In this document: positions 51,281 through 61,377 of the stretch, piece by piece | Layout of the letters: each line of letters begins with the position of its first letter | Position numbering within the stretch: the stretch's first letter is position 1 | NCBI RefSeq assembly: GCF_003144405.1 | Contig: NZ_PENW01000031.1 | Location: 62,001-126,000 of the forward strand | Length of the DNA: 64,000 nt | Direction of reading: 5' to 3' | Origin: Proteus cibi | GTDB taxonomy: Bacteria; Pseudomonadota; Gammaproteobacteria; Enterobacterales; Enterobacteriaceae | Notes under the pieces: generated by a model | Seen by the model: the letters and a program-made list of their open reading frames with translations, nothing else | Database searches by the model: none | What the model was told of the DNA's origin: nothing | Translations under genes and position numbers: made by a program

Positions 51281-51910
51281 CTAAAGTTTACGCCCTGTGG
51301 CTACAATATATACCTCACGAGAACGAGACCGCGAAGCGTCTGGTTTACGAACTTTCACTTTCGTAAACAGGGAGCGTATTTGCCCCAGGTATTCATCAAA
51401 GCCTTCTCCCTGAAACACTTTGACAATAAAACTTCCCCCGGGAGCCAGTACATCACGACACATATCAAGCGCTAACTCTACTAAATACATGGATCGAGGA
51501 ATATCGACCGCGGGTGTACCGCTCATGTTTGGAGCCATGTCAGACATGACAACCTGGACTTTGTTTTCACCTACTCTATCAAGCAATGCCTTCAATACAA
51601 GTTCATCACGGAAATCGCCTTGAAGGAAATCGACTCCAACTATAGGATCCATAGGTAAAAGGTCACATGCGATGATTCGACCTTTGCTTCCTAACTGCTG
51701 TACAACGTATTGAGACCACCCTCCAGGGGCTGCTCCTAAATCGACAACGGTCATACCTGGTTTAAAGATATTGTCACTTTGCTGAATTTCTTCCAGTTTA
51801 AACCAAGCACGAGAGCGAAACCCTTTTTTCTGTGCTTGCTGAACATATTTATCACTAAAATGTTCTTGTAACCAGCGGCTAGAGCTTGCCGAACGTTTTT
51901 TATTGGCCAT
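51281..51910 (-). CDS. rlmE: 23S rRNA 2'-O-methyltransferase RlmE (FtsJ)
   Basis: This 209-residue SAM-dependent enzyme methylates U2552 in the A loop of 23S rRNA; it is a heat-shock gene. The SAM motif is [15 protein letters not shown] (about 56-70). The catalytic tetrad K-D-K-E includes Lys in RSRAWFKL (about 38), Asp in VMSDMAPN (about 124) and Lys in [13 protein letters not shown] (about 164). Start [13 protein letters not shown] at 51910 is chosen over an extension of four codons. It is just upstream of ftsH. Confidence 0.97.
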   Translation of the reverse strand: MANKKRSASSSRWLQEHFSDKYVQQAQKKGFRSRAWFKLEEIQQSDNIFKPGMTVVDLGAAPGGWSQYVVQQLGSKGRIIACDLLPMDPIVGVDFLQGDFRDELVLKALLDRVGENKVQVVMSDMAPNMSGTPAVDIPRSMYLVELALDMCRDVLAPGGSFIVKVFQGEGFDEYLGQIRSLFTKVKVRKPDASRSRSREVYIVATGRKL

Positions 51911-52052
51911 TGCGTTTTCCAACTATCATACACTTAGCTATCAATATTTTTACTCTTTCACTCATTTAACCCCGTATTAACGACATTTTATGGTGATAAG
52001 TGAGAGATGGCGTTAGAATAGATCGTTTTCAATCCCAACAAAGCAAAAATTA

Positions 52053-52349
52053 ATGATGACTCTTAACAAAAAACAAATTCAACACCTGAAAGGGCTCGCT
52101 CATCACCTGAATCCAGTCGTTATGATTGGTAACAACGGGTTGACTGAAGGCGTTCTTGCAGAAATTGAACTCGCTCTGGCACACCATGAGCTTATCAAAG
52201 TCAAAATCGCAGGCGAAGATCGAGATGTTAAAAACTTGATCGTGGCAGCGATTGTACGCGAAAGCGGTGCACAGAATGTACAAGTTATCGGAAAAATTCT
52301 TGTTCTTTATCGTCCTTCAGAAGCACGTAAGATTATTTTACCGAAATAA
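52053..52349 (+). CDS. yhbY: CRM-domain RNA-binding protein YhbY
   Basis: This 98-residue CRM-domain protein is associated with pre-50S particles. The motif VVMIGNNGLTEGVLAEIE (about 26-43) holds the GxxG-like loop for RNA, and LVLYRPSEARKIILP ends the domain. It is divergent from rlmE and convergent with greA, the conserved order. Two ATGs in tandem (52053, 52056) are possible starts. Confidence 0.96.
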   Translation: MMTLNKKQIQHLKGLAHHLNPVVMIGNNGLTEGVLAEIELALAHHELIKVKIAGEDRDVKNLIVAAIVRESGAQNVQVIGKILVLYRPSEARKIILPK

Positions 52350-52392
52350 AACCTGTATCTTTATATAAAAATGCCATAACTAACTCTATGGC

Positions 52393-52418
52393 AAAAAAGG
52401 CCTTTTAAGGCCTTTTTT
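52393..52418. terminator. Bidirectional terminator between yhbY and greA
   Basis: AAAAAAGGCCTT and AAGGCCTTTTTT form a palindromic stem with T runs on both strands. Confidence 0.92.
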
Positions 52419-52470
52419 ATATTACCACAGGATGGCACTCTAGTTTTCTATAGAAACGTAAAATTATAAA

Positions 52471-52947
52471 TTAAATATATTCTACGTTTAAAACTTCATA
52501 CTCGACTTGTCCGCCCGGTGTAGTAATCACAACAACATCATCTAACTCTTTACCAATCAATCCACGCGCAATCGGTGAATTAACAGAAATTAAGTTTTCT
52601 TTAATGTTGGCTTCATCATCACCCACAATGCGGTAAGTTTGCTCTTCTTCTGTTTCAACATTTAACAATGTGACTGTTGAACCAAAAATAATACGACCAT
52701 TGTTATTCATCTTTGTAATATCAATGACTTGAGCATTCGATAATTTTGCTTCAATTTCTTGTATACGGCCTTCACAGAAACCTTGTTGCTCTCTTGCAGC
52801 ATGATATTCCGCGTTTTCTTTTAAGTCTCCATGTTCACGAGCTTCAGCAATAGCTGCAATGATCTCGGGACGACGAATACCTTTTAAATATTCCAGCTCT
52901 TCGCGTAATTTTTCTGCACCTAGAACTGTCATAGGGATCTGATTCAT
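52471..52947 (-). CDS. greA: Transcription elongation factor GreA
   Basis: This 158-residue factor inserts its coiled coil into the RNA polymerase secondary channel and stimulates cleavage of backtracked RNA. The N-terminal coiled coil (about 1-75) carries the acidic tip [15 protein letters not shown] (about 41-55), with Asp41 and Glu44. The C-terminal domain (about 80-158) ends [29 protein letters not shown] is an extended but usual start. A leader with an internal terminator precedes it. Confidence 0.98.
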   Translation of the reverse strand: MNQIPMTVLGAEKLREELEYLKGIRRPEIIAAIAEAREHGDLKENAEYHAAREQQGFCEGRIQEIEAKLSNAQVIDITKMNNNGRIIFGSTVTLLNVETEEEQTYRIVGDDEANIKENLISVNSPIARGLIGKELDDVVVITTPGGQVEYEVLNVEYI

Positions 52948-53355
52948 GTGTTAATACCTCAATACTATTCCTAATAAAAAATAGGTATCATCCTGATTTT
53001 TTATACTAACAACACAGAGAAAAGGATCTATTTACTCTTCTCAAGACAAAAAAAGACACAGGCAACCTTAAATTGGGCCTGTCTCTACGTATATTCGGTG
53101 AATGAGGGGCGCTATTATATTCCCAACTCATGCTATTGGGACGTAAACTAAACCACCCATACTTAAAACTAAATCTAACACAACAGACGCATTGCTTCAC
53201 GCCTTATCTCTCTTTATAAAGAGATAAACAGACTTTTTCCGATAATGAGCTAATCCTGCTTGTTACCGTTTACTTTTGCCCTCATTGCCCTTTAGTATTA
53301 GCCTCTGGCAATCAATACTATAACGTTACACGCTATAGTCACAGATAGAGAAATT
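52948..53355. other. greA-dacB divergent intergenic region
   Basis: About 408 bases with no supported protein gene. On the minus side it holds a TATAAT-like box at 53114-53119 and the terminator at 53048-53084 in the greA leader. On the plus side it must hold the dacB promoter. A hairpin TCTCTTTATAAAGAGA at 53210-53225 is also visible. Confidence 0.6.
53047..53106 (-). ncRNA. GraL-like short RNA in the greA leader
   Basis: On the minus strand a promoter-like TATAAT (53119-53114) is followed by about 60 bases ending in the stem AGACAGGC / GCCTGTGTCT and a run of seven T. The terminator lies 100 bases before the greA start, so most transcripts would end as a short RNA. In E. coli the greA leader yields GraL RNAs in just this way. 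Similarity is of layout; the sequence was not compared. Confidence 0.5.
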
Positions 53356-54798
53356 ATGCGCTTACTATCAACATTTCGACGGATACTATACACATTAAGT
53401 ATCATCAGTTTTTCAACCCAAGCAATACCTGTTGAAAACTATACATCCCTTCTTCCTGAAGGAACACAAGTGGGTCTAATCACTCAACCCGTTGGCGCTG
53501 CTTCCCCTAATCTTAACTATCATGCCGATCAATTAGCACTTCCTGCAAGTACTCAGAAAGTAGTGACTGCACTTGCCGCATTACTTCAATTAGGTGGAAA
53601 TTATCAATTCACCACAACAATGGAAACAGAAGGTAAAATAAAAAACAATCAGCTTGATGGTGATTTGATCTTTCGTTTTACAGGCGATCCTACATTAACC
53701 CGCCAACAATTAAGAGCAATGGTTGCCATATTAAAGCAATCTGGCGTGACAAAAGTACAGGGTGATTTGCTGATTGATACTTCTGCTTTTTCAAGCCACG
53801 ATAAAGCGCCCGGTTGGGTTTGGAATGATATGACTCAATGCTTTAGTGCCCCTCCTAGTGCCGCCATTGTTGATAAGAACTGCTTTTCTGTCTTATTGCA
53901 AAGTGGCAACAAAGAAGGTGATATTGCCACAATACGGAAAGCTTCTTTTTATCCTGTAACCGTTTTAAGTGAAGTTGAAACTTATGAGAAAGGCTCAACA
54001 CGTACCCGTTTTTGTGAATTAGATGTCACTGTTCGTGACTTAAATACTTATGTAATCACCGGTTGTATTCCTAAACGTGACGATGCAGTACCTTTAATGT
54101 TTTCTATTCAAGACGGTGCTCATTGGGCCGGTACAATTTTAAAAGAAGAGTTACAACGCGCCAATATTGAACTTGATGGATATATCAAACGTCGATCTCA
54201 ACTAAAAGCACCAGTTACTGTACTTGCACAGACACAATCAAAACCGTTACATAGCTTACTGACAACCATGCTAAAAGAGTCTGACAATATGATTGCAGAC
54301 ACCGTCTTTAGAACCATTGGTCGTGAGTATTATGGCGTTGCTGGAACTTGGCGATCTGGCGCAGAAGCCACTCGCGCAATTTTAAAACAAAAAGCCGGAA
54401 TTGATTTAGGAAATACCGTAATGGTTGATGGTTCTGGTCTTTCTCGCCATAACCTCATTTCGCCTGCAACCATGATGCAAGTGCTTCAATATATTGGACA
54501 ACATGAAAGTGAATTAAACTTTATCACGATGCTTCCCCTTGCAGGACATGACGGTACGTTACAATATCGAGGTGGTTTTCATGAAGCGGGTGTTGATGGC
54601 AAAGTATCTGCCAAAACAGGATCATTAAAAGGGGTTTACAATCTTGCGGGCTTTATGACCACAGCAAATGGGCAGAAAGTTGCGTTTGTACAATACGTTT
54701 CAGCGTATTCACCTCCTACACAGAATCGCAATGCTGGGCGTGCTTATTTAGTGCGTTTTGAGACTAATCTGTATAAAGATATGTACAACAATCGCTAG
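53356..54798 (+). CDS. dacB: D-alanyl-D-alanine carboxypeptidase/endopeptidase DacB (PBP4)
   Basis: This 480-residue class C PBP of the S13 family is a periplasmic DD-carboxypeptidase and endopeptidase. A signal peptide (about 1-23, ending TQA-IP) precedes the catalytic SxxK STQK (about 60-63). SDN is in LKESDNMIADT (about 310), KTG in KVSAKTGSLKG (about 420). The large inserted domains between are typical. In E. coli loss of PBP4 can induce AmpC. The start codon lies 11 bases after AGATAGAGA, a weak ribosome site. Confidence 0.97.
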   Translation: MRLLSTFRRILYTLSIISFSTQAIPVENYTSLLPEGTQVGLITQPVGAASPNLNYHADQLALPASTQKVVTALAALLQLGGNYQFTTTMETEGKIKNNQLDGDLIFRFTGDPTLTRQQLRAMVAILKQSGVTKVQGDLLIDTSAFSSHDKAPGWVWNDMTQCFSAPPSAAIVDKNCFSVLLQSGNKEGDIATIRKASFYPVTVLSEVETYEKGSTRTRFCELDVTVRDLNTYVITGCIPKRDDAVPLMFSIQDGAHWAGTILKEELQRANIELDGYIKRRSQLKAPVTVLAQTQSKPLHSLLTTMLKESDNMIADTVFRTIGREYYGVAGTWRSGAEATRAILKQKAGIDLGNTVMVDGSGLSRHNLISPATMMQVLQYIGQHESELNFITMLPLAGHDGTLQYRGGFHEAGVDGKVSAKTGSLKGVYNLAGFMTTANGQKVAFVQYVSAYSPPTQNRNAGRAYLVRFETNLYKDMYNNR

Positions 54799-54832
54799 AT
54801 TGACACGAGATAAGTATAAGTCATCGAGATAT

Positions 54833-54862
54833 AAAAAACGCCTGATTAATCAGGCGTTTTTT
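54833..54862. terminator. Bidirectional terminator between dacB and obgE
   Basis: AAAAACGCCTGATT and AATCAGGCGTTTTTT form a perfect stem with T runs on both strands. Confidence 0.93.
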
Positions 54863-54887
54863 ATTTTAATCACAATCAGAATGATAA

Positions 54888-56105
<1,218 letters not shown>

Positions 56106-56133
56106 TTACCCAGAGATGGCCTTTTTTAAATAT

Positions 56134-56165
56134 AAAAAGCCCCGCAACAGATTTGCAGGGCTTTT
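56134..56165 (-). terminator. Terminator after rpmA
   Basis: On the minus strand AAAAGCCCTGCA, AATCTG, TTGCGGGGCTTTTT forms a stem with one G-T pair followed by T. It separates rplU-rpmA from obgE. Confidence 0.85.
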
Positions 56166-56190
56166 GACTCGGTGCTTAAAGGACCAGTAA

Positions 56191-56460
<270 letters not shown>

Positions 56461-56467
56461 CTAAACC

Positions 56468-56776
56468 TTAAGCGATACCAGTGATTTTAACATCAGTAAA
56501 CCACTGACGGTGGCCCTGTTGTTTACGGCTGTGTTTACGACGACGGAACTTAACAATCTTAACTTTATCGCCGCGACCGTGAGCAACCACTTCCGCTTTA
56601 ACTTTAACGCCCGCAAGGATTGGAGCGCCAATTTGAATGTCATCGCCATTAGCGACCATCATTACAGTATCAAACTCGATTGTTTCGCCAGTAGCTACTT
56701 CCAGCTTCTCTAAACGAATAGTTTGACCTTCGCTGACTCGGTGTTGTTTACCACCACTTTGGAAAACCGCGTACAT
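56468..56776 (-). CDS. rplU: 50S ribosomal protein L21
   Basis: This 102-residue protein has the start [18 protein letters not shown] and the basic [14 protein letters not shown] block near the C-terminus, which are L21 hallmarks. The first 21 codons of the longer frame are rejected because GGAGTT lies just before ATG 56776. First gene of rplU-rpmA, divergent from ispB. Confidence 0.98.
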   Translation of the reverse strand: MYAVFQSGGKQHRVSEGQTIRLEKLEVATGETIEFDTVMMVANGDDIQIGAPILAGVKVKAEVVAHGRGDKVKIVKFRRRKHSRKQQGHRQWFTDVKITGIA

Positions 56777-57039
56777 ATAAACTCCGCTTTCCGCACACTC
56801 CCAATATGTATAATTTGAGTGCACAATTAAAATATTCACATAGGGCGCGAATTCTACGCAAATTTAGTGCCGATGACAAGTACAGATCGCAAACTAGCGT
56901 TAAAAAAAAGAGTTTTTTACACGATATTTATTTCAGCCATTTTTAAAGTACAATCTAAATTATAAGAGAGTAAAATCTGTGGCATGATCATTTTTTATTA
57001 ATAATAACGCGCTCATTGGCGAGCCAAAGTCGAAAAAAC

Positions 57040-58011
57040 ATGAATTTAGAATCTATTATAAAACTAACATCCGCTGATATGGCTGCGGTAAATGAGGCAA
57101 TCCTTTACCAGCTTAATTCAGATGTTTCTTTGATAAATCAACTTGGTTACTACATCATTAGTGGTGGTGGTAAAAGGATCCGACCAATGATCGCCGTGCT
57201 CACTGGACGAGCATTGGACTATCAAGGTGACAAACATATCTCGGTCGCAGCGCTTATCGAATTTATTCATACAGCAACGTTGTTACATGATGATGTTGTT
57301 GATGAATCGGATATGCGCAGAGGAAAACAAACAGCAAATGCTGTCTTTGGAAATGCTGCCAGTGTGCTTGTTGGCGACTTTATTTATACACGATCTTTTC
57401 AGATGATGACGGATCTTGATTCGATGCGTGTATTAAAATTAATGTCTAGTGCCACCAATGTGATCGCTGAAGGTGAAGTTTTACAGTTAATGAATTGTAA
57501 TGATCCCGACATTTCTGAAGATGACTATATGCAAGTTATCTACAGCAAAACAGCTCGTCTCTTTGAAGCAGCTTCTCATGCATCAGCCATCCTTTCGGGG
57601 GCGACGCCTGAGCAAGAAAAAGCATTCCAAGATTATGGTCGTTATCTTGGGACTGCTTTCCAGCTCATTGACGATTTGCTTGATTATGATGCAGATAACA
57701 ACCAGTTGGGTAAAAACACGGGTGATGATCTTGATGAAGGTAAACCAACGTTGCCATTACTTCATGCTATGCATAATGGCAATGAAGAAAGATCCCAATT
57801 AATTCGCCAAGCCATTGAACAAGGTAATGGTCGCCATTTATTGGATACTGTTTTAAATACTATGAAACAGTGTGGCTCTTTGGAATATACCCGTCAAAAA
57901 GCAGAAGAAGAAGCGGACAAAGCGATCGAAGCTTTATCAATTATACCTGACTCACCGTATAAAGATGCGCTTATTGGGCTTGCTCACGTCGCTGTACAAC
58001 GTCAATCATAA
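57040..58011 (+). CDS. ispB: Octaprenyl diphosphate synthase IspB
   Basis: This 323-residue trans-prenyltransferase makes the C40 side chain of ubiquinone-8 and menaquinone-8. Two aspartate-rich motifs are visible: LLHDDVVDESDMRRG (FARM, about 84-98) and LIDDLLDY (SARM, about 211-218). GGGKRIRP (about 43-50) binds diphosphate. Start MNLESIIKLT at 57040 gives the exact E. coli length; the earlier in-frame TTG at 57016 is rejected. It supplies the tail for the quinone made by ubiTUV. Confidence 0.97.
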   Translation: MNLESIIKLTSADMAAVNEAILYQLNSDVSLINQLGYYIISGGGKRIRPMIAVLTGRALDYQGDKHISVAALIEFIHTATLLHDDVVDESDMRRGKQTANAVFGNAASVLVGDFIYTRSFQMMTDLDSMRVLKLMSSATNVIAEGEVLQLMNCNDPDISEDDYMQVIYSKTARLFEAASHASAILSGATPEQEKAFQDYGRYLGTAFQLIDDLLDYDADNNQLGKNTGDDLDEGKPTLPLLHAMHNGNEERSQLIRQAIEQGNGRHLLDTVLNTMKQCGSLEYTRQKAEEEADKAIEALSIIPDSPYKDALIGLAHVAVQRQS

Positions 58012-58040
58012 CTTTGGTAAACCCCTATTAGTTATGCAAA

Positions 58041-58083
58041 GAAGCCCTCTAGAGCGACTATGTCGATTCTGGTGGGCTTTTTA
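58041..58083 (+). terminator. Terminator after ispB
   Basis: AAGCCC-TCTAG...CTGGT-GGGCTTTTTAG forms an imperfect stem; it overlaps the 3' end of the convergent Mu-like gene. Confidence 0.6.
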
Positions 58084-58474
58084 GTTTATTGAGCACTTCT
58101 TCGTTTTCTCGTTCGATAGCATCTTGATTATCCGCATCAATATAGCTAATGAGCTTTGCCAGCCCTTCACGTAGTACGAATTTCACAATCTTTTCTCGTT
58201 CTGATTTAGTCAGTTGATAATAGGCCTCAACCCAAATCAAAAAGGCATCCTGACGTTTTGATAAATACTCAGCCGGAGGTTCATGTGCAGCGAGTACACT
58301 GATCACCTCATCAGGCAGACTTTTTACGGAATACTCAACAGCTTTTCCCTGTACGCCACGTTTACGACGATTTTCCCATCCTTCACGACGTGCCATCAAG
58401 TTAACTCCCTGCGGTGAGTTAGGTAACCCCGCAAGCCCCACTAATTCTTTCGCTGTATACCATTCTTTTTTCAT
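58058..58474 (-). CDS. Mu repressor-like DNA-binding protein (copy 1)
   Basis: This 138-residue protein starts with the winged-helix DNA-binding domain of phage Mu transposase and repressor c (HTH_Tnp_Mu_1): WYTAKELVGLAGLP (about 5-18), QGVNLMARREGWENRRKRG (about 22-40) and KAVEYSVKSLP (about 44-54). The C-terminal part (about 88-125) LTKSEREKIVKFVLREGLAKL resembles in pattern the leucine-patch region of Mu repressor. No transposase catalytic core is present. It is a paralogue of the next gene. Probably a host-adapted or relic repressor; target unknown. Confidence 0.75.
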   Translation of the reverse strand: MKKEWYTAKELVGLAGLPNSPQGVNLMARREGWENRRKRGVQGKAVEYSVKSLPDEVISVLAAHEPPAEYLSKRQDAFLIWVEAYYQLTKSEREKIVKFVLREGLAKLISYIDADNQDAIERENEEVLNKLKSPPEST

Positions 58475-58556
58475 GATCTCATCTCACATTCAACTAAGAG
58501 GTTAGTCAGATAGATATCTGTTGCGGATAACGCAATAATAGATTCTTTAAAATCGC

Positions 58557-58907
58557 TTAATCATTGACGACTTTTTCTAAAAAACTTCTAATACCATCCC
58601 GCAATATCAGCTCTGTTAATGTTTTTTGTTCACCATCATTTAGTTGTTGGAATGCTTTCACCCAGATAACGAGTGGCTCCTCTTTTTTATTTAGTTTGTA
58701 ATGTGCTAATGGCTCATAAAGTTCTAGAGCAATTAAAGTTTCTTCTGGTAAACAAGAATAATGATATTCAACACCACTACCTTGCTTATTTTTTACATTC
58801 TGTTTTTGCCAAGACTCACGTCTCGCTTTTGAATTTACACCTTGTGGTGATTTAGGTAATCCACCTATACCCGTCAATTCCTTTGCCGTATACCACTCTT
58901 TTTTCAT
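58557..58907 (-). CDS. Mu repressor-like DNA-binding protein (copy 2)
   Basis: This 116-residue paralogue of the downstream gene has the same opening MKKEWYTAKELTGIGGLP, then SPQGVNSKARRESWQK and GVEYHYSCLPEE. Its C-terminal helix, QLNDGEQKTLTELILRDGI, corresponds to the leucine-rich end of copy 1. It is divergent from the Ner-like gene with 186 AT-rich bases between, as c and ner are in phage Mu. An 82-base spacer separates it from copy 1, holding a TTGCG-gataa-CGCAA repeat at 58521-58535. Confidence 0.75.
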   Translation of the reverse strand: MKKEWYTAKELTGIGGLPKSPQGVNSKARRESWQKQNVKNKQGSGVEYHYSCLPEETLIALELYEPLAHYKLNKKEEPLVIWVKAFQQLNDGEQKTLTELILRDGIRSFLEKVVND

Positions 58908-58972
58908 TATGTTTCTCTAAAATTGTTATCAACTTCAAAAAAGAAATTATTAAGAAAAAAATCAGAAATCTT

Positions 58973-59004
58973 TTTAGAAAAATAATGTTATTTTATTTTC
59001 TAAA
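58973..59004. promoter_or_regulatory. Possible operator between Mu-like c and ner-like genes
   Basis: TTTAGAAAA (58973-58981) and its complement TTTTCTAAA (58996-59004) form an inverted repeat with centres about 23 bp apart, near the middle of the divergent spacer. Related TTTCTAA words recur at about 59032. It could be bound by one of the flanking regulators. Confidence 0.35.
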
Positions 59005-59093
59005 TAATCAGTTTAAATACTTTAGGACATTTCTAATAAACTGTTATTTATACCACTAACACAGCAATCAATTTTATAGAAAAAGGATTAAAA

Positions 59094-59360
59094 ATGATTT
59101 CAAGGAAATCTGATTGGCATCCTGCCGATATTATTGCCGCACTTAGAAAACGAGGAACAACACTTGCTGCCATCTCTCGCAAAGCAGGGTTAAGCTCTTC
59201 AACTCTCGCTAATGCACTGTCACGCCCTTGGCCTAAAGGAGAGAAAATCATTGCTGATTATCTTGGTGTCGCTCCTAGTGAAATTTGGCCTAGCCGTTAT
59301 TTCCATCCTGAAACAGGAGAATTACTTGAACGAAAGATTCGCACCAAAACTAATAATTAA
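59094..59360 (+). CDS. sfsB: Ner-like transcriptional regulator SfsB (Nlp)
   Basis: This 88-residue winged helix-turn-helix protein is of the phage Ner family. SDWHPADIIAALRKRGTTLAAISRKAGLSSSTLANAL (in blocks, about 6-42) contains the HTH, and LSRPWPKGEKIIADYLGV (about 42-59) is the Ner signature, followed by APSEIWPSRY. E. coli Nlp/SfsB lies next to ispB, and influences maltose gene expression. ATG follows AAAAAGGATTAAAA. In Mu, Ner represses the early and repressor promoters; here it faces Mu-repressor-like genes. Confidence 0.9.
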   Translation: MISRKSDWHPADIIAALRKRGTTLAAISRKAGLSSSTLANALSRPWPKGEKIIADYLGVAPSEIWPSRYFHPETGELLERKIRTKTNN

Positions 59361-59387
59361 CTAATAATTACATACATTATAATTAAT

Positions 59388-59421
59388 AAAAAAAACCGCT
59401 GATATAGTACCAGCGGTTTTT
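59388..59421. terminator. Bidirectional terminator between sfsB and mdh
   Basis: AAACCGCTG, 9-base loop, CAGCGGTTT with A run on the left and T run on the right. Confidence 0.88.
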
Positions 59422-59462
59422 ATTTAAATTTGCATTATTTTTATAGCAAAAAAAGTATTTCT

Positions 59463-60401
59463 TTATTTATTAATAAATTCTTCACCAAGAATTATATCTT
59501 TTTTCAATACATCTAACATACCATTTAGAGATTGCTTTTCAAAATCACTTAATTTACCAACAGATAAATATTCCTCTACACCGTTTTTACCTAAAAGAAT
59601 AGGTTGTGCAAAGAAACGGGCATATTCTCCGTCGCCTTCAGTATAGGTACATTCAATAACATTTTTCTCGCCATTTAGGGCGCGAATTAATGAAAGACCA
59701 AAACGAGCGGCAGCTTGCCCCATAGATAATGTTGCTGATCCGCCACCCGCTTTTGCTTCAACAACCTCTGTACCCGCGTTTTGAATACGTTTAGTCAATG
59801 CTACAACTTCATCATCGGTAAATGAAACGCCGTCAACTTGGGATAATAGAGGAAGAATAGTCACACCTGAGTGCCCACCAATCACAGGAACGTTAGTTTT
59901 TTGTGGATCTTTACCTTTTAGTTCTGCAACAAAGGTATTGGCGCGAATGATGTCCAGAGTGGTGATACCGAAAAGACGTTTTTTATCGTAAACGCCTGCT
60001 TTCTTAAGCACTTCTGCTGCGATAGCAACGGTTGTATTCACTGGGTTAGTAATGATACCGATAAGTGCTTTAGGGCAATTTTGTGCAACCTTTTCAATTA
60101 AGTTACGCACGATACCTGCGTTAACATTGAAAAGATCTGAACGATCCATGCCTGGTTTACGAGCTACACCCGCAGAAATCAGGACAACATCCGCGCCTTT
60201 TAGCGCAGGAGAAGGATCTTCACCCGCAAAACCTTTTACAGTAACTTGAGTCGGGATATGGCTTAAGTCAGCTGCGACACCCGGTGTAACGGGAGCGATA
60301 TCATATAAAGAGAGTTCACTACCAGCTGGAAGCTGATTTTTAAGAAGAAGTGCCAGTGCCTGACCAATACCACCTGCTGCACCGAGAACTGCTACTTTCA
60401 T
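59463..60401 (-). CDS. mdh: Malate dehydrogenase (NAD)
   Basis: This 312-residue TCA-cycle enzyme interconverts malate and oxaloacetate. N-terminal Rossmann motif [10 protein letters not shown] (about 4-13), the substrate-binding loop with [14 protein letters not shown] (about 78-91), ITNPVN (about 117), and the catalytic His in [13 protein letters not shown] (about 174-186) are all visible. ATG 60401 is behind AAGGAGTATCAGA; the 37-codon extension is rejected. Divergent from argR as in E. coli. Confidence 0.98.
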   Translation of the reverse strand: MKVAVLGAAGGIGQALALLLKNQLPAGSELSLYDIAPVTPGVAADLSHIPTQVTVKGFAGEDPSPALKGADVVLISAGVARKPGMDRSDLFNVNAGIVRNLIEKVAQNCPKALIGIITNPVNTTVAIAAEVLKKAGVYDKKRLFGITTLDIIRANTFVAELKGKDPQKTNVPVIGGHSGVTILPLLSQVDGVSFTDDEVVALTKRIQNAGTEVVEAKAGGGSATLSMGQAAARFGLSLIRALNGEKNVIECTYTEGDGEYARFFAQPILLGKNGVEEYLSVGKLSDFEKQSLNGMLDVLKKDIILGEEFINK

Positions 60402-61319
<918 letters not shown>

Positions 61320-61340
61320 TTAGCCTTTCTACCGCTTCAA

Positions 61341-61376
61341 AAAGTAAGCCACTGAATATTCAGTGGCTTACTTATT
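61341..61376. terminator. Bidirectional terminator between argR and mpl
   Basis: AGTAAGCCACTGAA, AT, TTCAGTGGCTTACT is a perfect 14-bp stem with flanking A and T runs on the two sides. Confidence 0.92.
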
Positions 61377-61377
61377 T

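Noticed and set aside
53006-53200. 64-codon minus-strand frame in the greA leader
   Set aside because: It spans the promoter-like box and terminator and has no ribosome site; better explained as leader RNA.
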